NCBI RefSeq assembly: GCF_001975825.1
Contig: NZ_MTKN01000065.1
Span: forward strand, 1-47,747
Source of the DNA: [Flexibacter] sp. ATCC 35208
GTDB lineage: Bacteria; Bacteroidota; Bacteroidia; Chitinophagales; Chitinophagaceae
Length of the DNA: 47,747 bases
Direction: 5' to 3'
Position 1 is the stretch's first letter. Each line of letters starts with the position of its first letter. Below are positions 45,744 through 47,747 of the stretch, one piece after another. The notes below the pieces were generated by a model. The model saw only the letters and a program-made list of their open reading frames with translations, was not told the DNA's origin and searched no databases. The translations under genes and the position numbers were made by a program.

Positions 45744-47747
45744 ATGCGTAAGAAAACCATATTGCTTTTGTTGTGCCACGTTATACTTTATACAGCCATT
45801 GCACAAAATGTTACCATTTCAATTAATCCGACTCAAAACAAACGTTTGATTTCCCCATACATATATGGCCGAAACGAAGGCTTTGATAAGGCGGTACAAT
45901 TTTATAAAGACGCAGGTTTACGTTTTGCCCGTATGAACGGAGGCAATAACGCAACATGTTACAACTGGCGTAAAAAAATTACGGTCCATCCGGACTGGTA
46001 TAATAATGTGTATGGAACGGATTGGGATGCATACGCACAAAACATTGCGGCCAATTATCCTGATATACAGGGCATGTTTGCCTTTCAATTACTCGGTAGA
46101 GCTGCATCCAACACCAATAACAACTTCGATGATTGGGCTTACAACCAATCCCAGTATTGGGCCGGGGTTGGTCAGAATTTAGCCGGCGGAGGTGTACCCA
46201 ATACGCAGGACCCTTCCGGTAAGGCGTTGGTAGAAGGCGATGTTAATTTATTTACACAGCTATGGCCTGCCGACTCTTCTGTGGGAATCCTTAATCACTG
46301 GTTTGGAACCAATGGTTTAGGACTAAACAAAAATAAATTTTTATATTGGAATATGGATAATGAAGTAGATATCTGGAGTGGTACCCATGATTATGCCATG
46401 CCAACGCAGATTTCTGCCGCAACTTTTATGGATAACTACATTACACTGGCAAAAAAGGCCAAAGCTTTATATCCTGATATTAAGCTCTGCGGACCTGTTA
46501 CCACTTCGGAATGGCAATGGTACAAATGGTCAAATGAAAGTATTTACGTAAATGGCAGGTATTATTGCTGGCTTGAGTATTTTATAAAACGCCTTGGAGA
46601 TGAGTATAAAGCAACCGGTATCAAGCTGGTTGATGTAGTAGATATTCACAACTATCCCTGGTATAATAGCGATGACGATGCTGCACTGCAGGGGCACCGG
46701 ATTTATTATGATACAACATATGACTATCCGGGTTCAAACGGTATTAAAACACTCACTGGCGGATGGGATGCCTCATTGACAAAACAATATATATTCAAGC
46801 GTATCGAGGGCTGGCTGACTGAACATTTTGGCGCGAACCATGGCATCACATGTGGTATAAGCGAATGGGGGACCATGTCAAGCAGTAACCCAAGCCTTGA
46901 ATCTGTAATATATGCTTCGCATCTTGGCACATTTGCCAACAATGGCGTTGAATTCTTTTCTCCCTGGAACTGGTCTATTGGCATGTGGGAAACATTGCAC
47001 CTCTTTAGCAGGAATGCAAAGAAATATAGTGTTTCAAGTACTTCCTCACTCGAAAATACTGTATCTGCTTACTCTTCTGTAAATGAAAATGCCGACTCTT
47101 TAACCGTGATACTCGTAAACCGTGATAGGACTAATTCCCGCACTGTTACCATCAATTTAAGCAATTTCGATGTTGCCAATGGAAATTACCAAACGTTGCA
47201 GTTGTCATCTTTACCGGCAACGGAAAGTTTTGTATCGCACACGCAAAATGCCCTTCAACAAAATACAGTAGCGGCAAACTCAAATTCAATTACCATCACT
47301 GTGCCGGCTCTTTCTACAACGGCAATGCTGCTGAATAAAGCCACTGTTCCTGTTACTTACGTGACAATGGCTAACCGTGCCACCGGATTACTGATGGATG
47401 GTATGTACAGGTACTCCGATGGATCCAATGTGGGGCAATGGAGTAACAGCGGCAGTGATGCACAGCAATGGTCCCTGGAAACTAACGATGGCTATGTAAA
47501 GATTAAAAACCGTGCTTCAGGCCTATATCTTGATGGCATGGGCAGAACGTCCAATGGCTCTATAGCGGGACAATGGAGCAATAGTAACAGCTATAACCAG
47601 CAATGGCAGCAGATTACATCAGGAAGTTATATCAAGCTGAAGAATCGTGCTACCGGATTATACCTGGACGGCCTGGGCCAGAATACCAACGGCACTGATG
47701 CAGGGCAATGGTCAGAAAGCAGCAGTAATAGAAGTTGTTTATACTTT
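45744..47747 (+). CDS. GH44 endo-glucanase/xyloglucanase with ricin-type beta-trefoil, 3' incomplete
   Basis: The frame is open from ATG 45744 to the last base (668 codons), so the gene is cut by the window edge. A signal peptide (ILLLLCHVILYTAIAQ) precedes the GH44 start LISPYIYGRNEGFD. The conserved FARMNGGNNATCYNW, acid/base E207 in NMDNEVDIW and nucleophile E374 in CGISEWGTM follow, then the beta-sandwich domain up to about residue 530. From ~535 there is a ricin-type trefoil with the repeat NRASGLYLDG(M/L)G and QQW motifs, likely carbohydrate-binding. The third subdomain reads GQWSESSSNRSCLYF and has lost the expected QQW at the very edge. GH44 enzymes cut internal beta-1,4-glucosyl bonds, often in xyloglucan. 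It follows GH39 after 96 bases. Confidence 0.9.
   Translation, partial: MRKKTILLLLCHVILYTAIAQNVTISINPTQNKRLISPYIYGRNEGFDKAVQFYKDAGLRFARMNGGNNATCYNWRKKITVHPDWYNNVYGTDWDAYAQNIAANYPDIQGMFAFQLLGRAASNTNNNFDDWAYNQSQYWAGVGQNLAGGGVPNTQDPSGKALVEGDVNLFTQLWPADSSVGILNHWFGTNGLGLNKNKFLYWNMDNEVDIWSGTHDYAMPTQISAATFMDNYITLAKKAKALYPDIKLCGPVTTSEWQWYKWSNESIYVNGRYYCWLEYFIKRLGDEYKATGIKLVDVVDIHNYPWYNSDDDAALQGHRIYYDTTYDYPGSNGIKTLTGGWDASLTKQYIFKRIEGWLTEHFGANHGITCGISEWGTMSSSNPSLESVIYASHLGTFANNGVEFFSPWNWSIGMWETLHLFSRNAKKYSVSSTSSLENTVSAYSSVNENADSLTVILVNRDRTNSRTVTINLSNFDVANGNYQTLQLSSLPATESFVSHTQNALQQNTVAANSNSITITVPALSTTAMLLNKATVPVTYVTMANRATGLLMDGMYRYSDGSNVGQWSNSGSDAQQWSLETNDGYVKIKNRASGLYLDGMGRTSNGSIAGQWSNSNSYNQQWQQITSGSYIKLKNRATGLYLDGLGQNTNGTDAGQWSESSSNRSCLYF

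Overview
The window looks like a chromosomal segment of a Bacteroidota bacterium, most likely a Chitinophaga-type member of the Chitinophagaceae. The reasons are a SusC/SusD pair, a one-protein hybrid two-component regulator, a LytTR response regulator with a His_kinase-type sensor, Crp/Fnr and AraC regulators of the Bacteroidota kind, no clear Shine-Dalgarno sequences, and several GTG/TTG starts. The genus is inferred from gene content only.

Left part (420-7341): three tightly packed plus-strand genes encode a zinc metallopeptidase-like protein (HETTH), a metallo-beta-lactamase-fold hydrolase (HxHxDH) and a large SF2 helicase whose C-terminal part resembles a restriction-endonuclease-fold domain. 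I do not recognise this trio as a named system. It is the best candidate for an undescribed anti-mobile-element or DNA-conflict system here.

Accessory part (about 7.8-19.5 kb): a mosaic of small modules. They are a pRiA4b ORF-3-like pair, an acidic helical-repeat protein, a miniature RHS toxin-like gene broken by an in-frame TAG with a coupled partner, a decapitated gene fragment, two beta-barrel proteins, a Crp/Fnr regulator flanked by remains of a nitroreductase and an NAD(P)-binding oxidoreductase, and a GT39-type glycosyltransferase. The modules are separated by six same-strand copies of a degenerate element. Its core resembles the 3' end of a tRNA (GGTTCGA followed by a CCGCTACTGGGCAC-like tail), and five copies run into a different strong hairpin. 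I read these as possible scars of repeated integration at tRNA ends. That is an inference.

Middle part (19.6-29.1 kb, minus strand): a membrane-fusion protein, an RND pump fused in one frame to a complete TolC-like protein, a LytTR-type sensor/regulator pair and a beta-barrel protein form an efflux block. An NTF2-like protein and an AraC regulator follow.

Right part (29.9 kb to the end, plus strand): a polysaccharide utilisation locus. It has a hybrid two-component sensor/regulator, a 22-bp-spaced direct repeat that may be its operator, SusC, SusD, a TIG-domain surface glycan-binding lipoprotein, a BACON-GH5 lipoprotein, GH42, GH39 and a GH44 enzyme with a ricin-type domain that runs off the window. 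The enzyme set suggests a beta-glucan backbone with galactose or xylose side groups, such as xyloglucan. The substrate is inferred.
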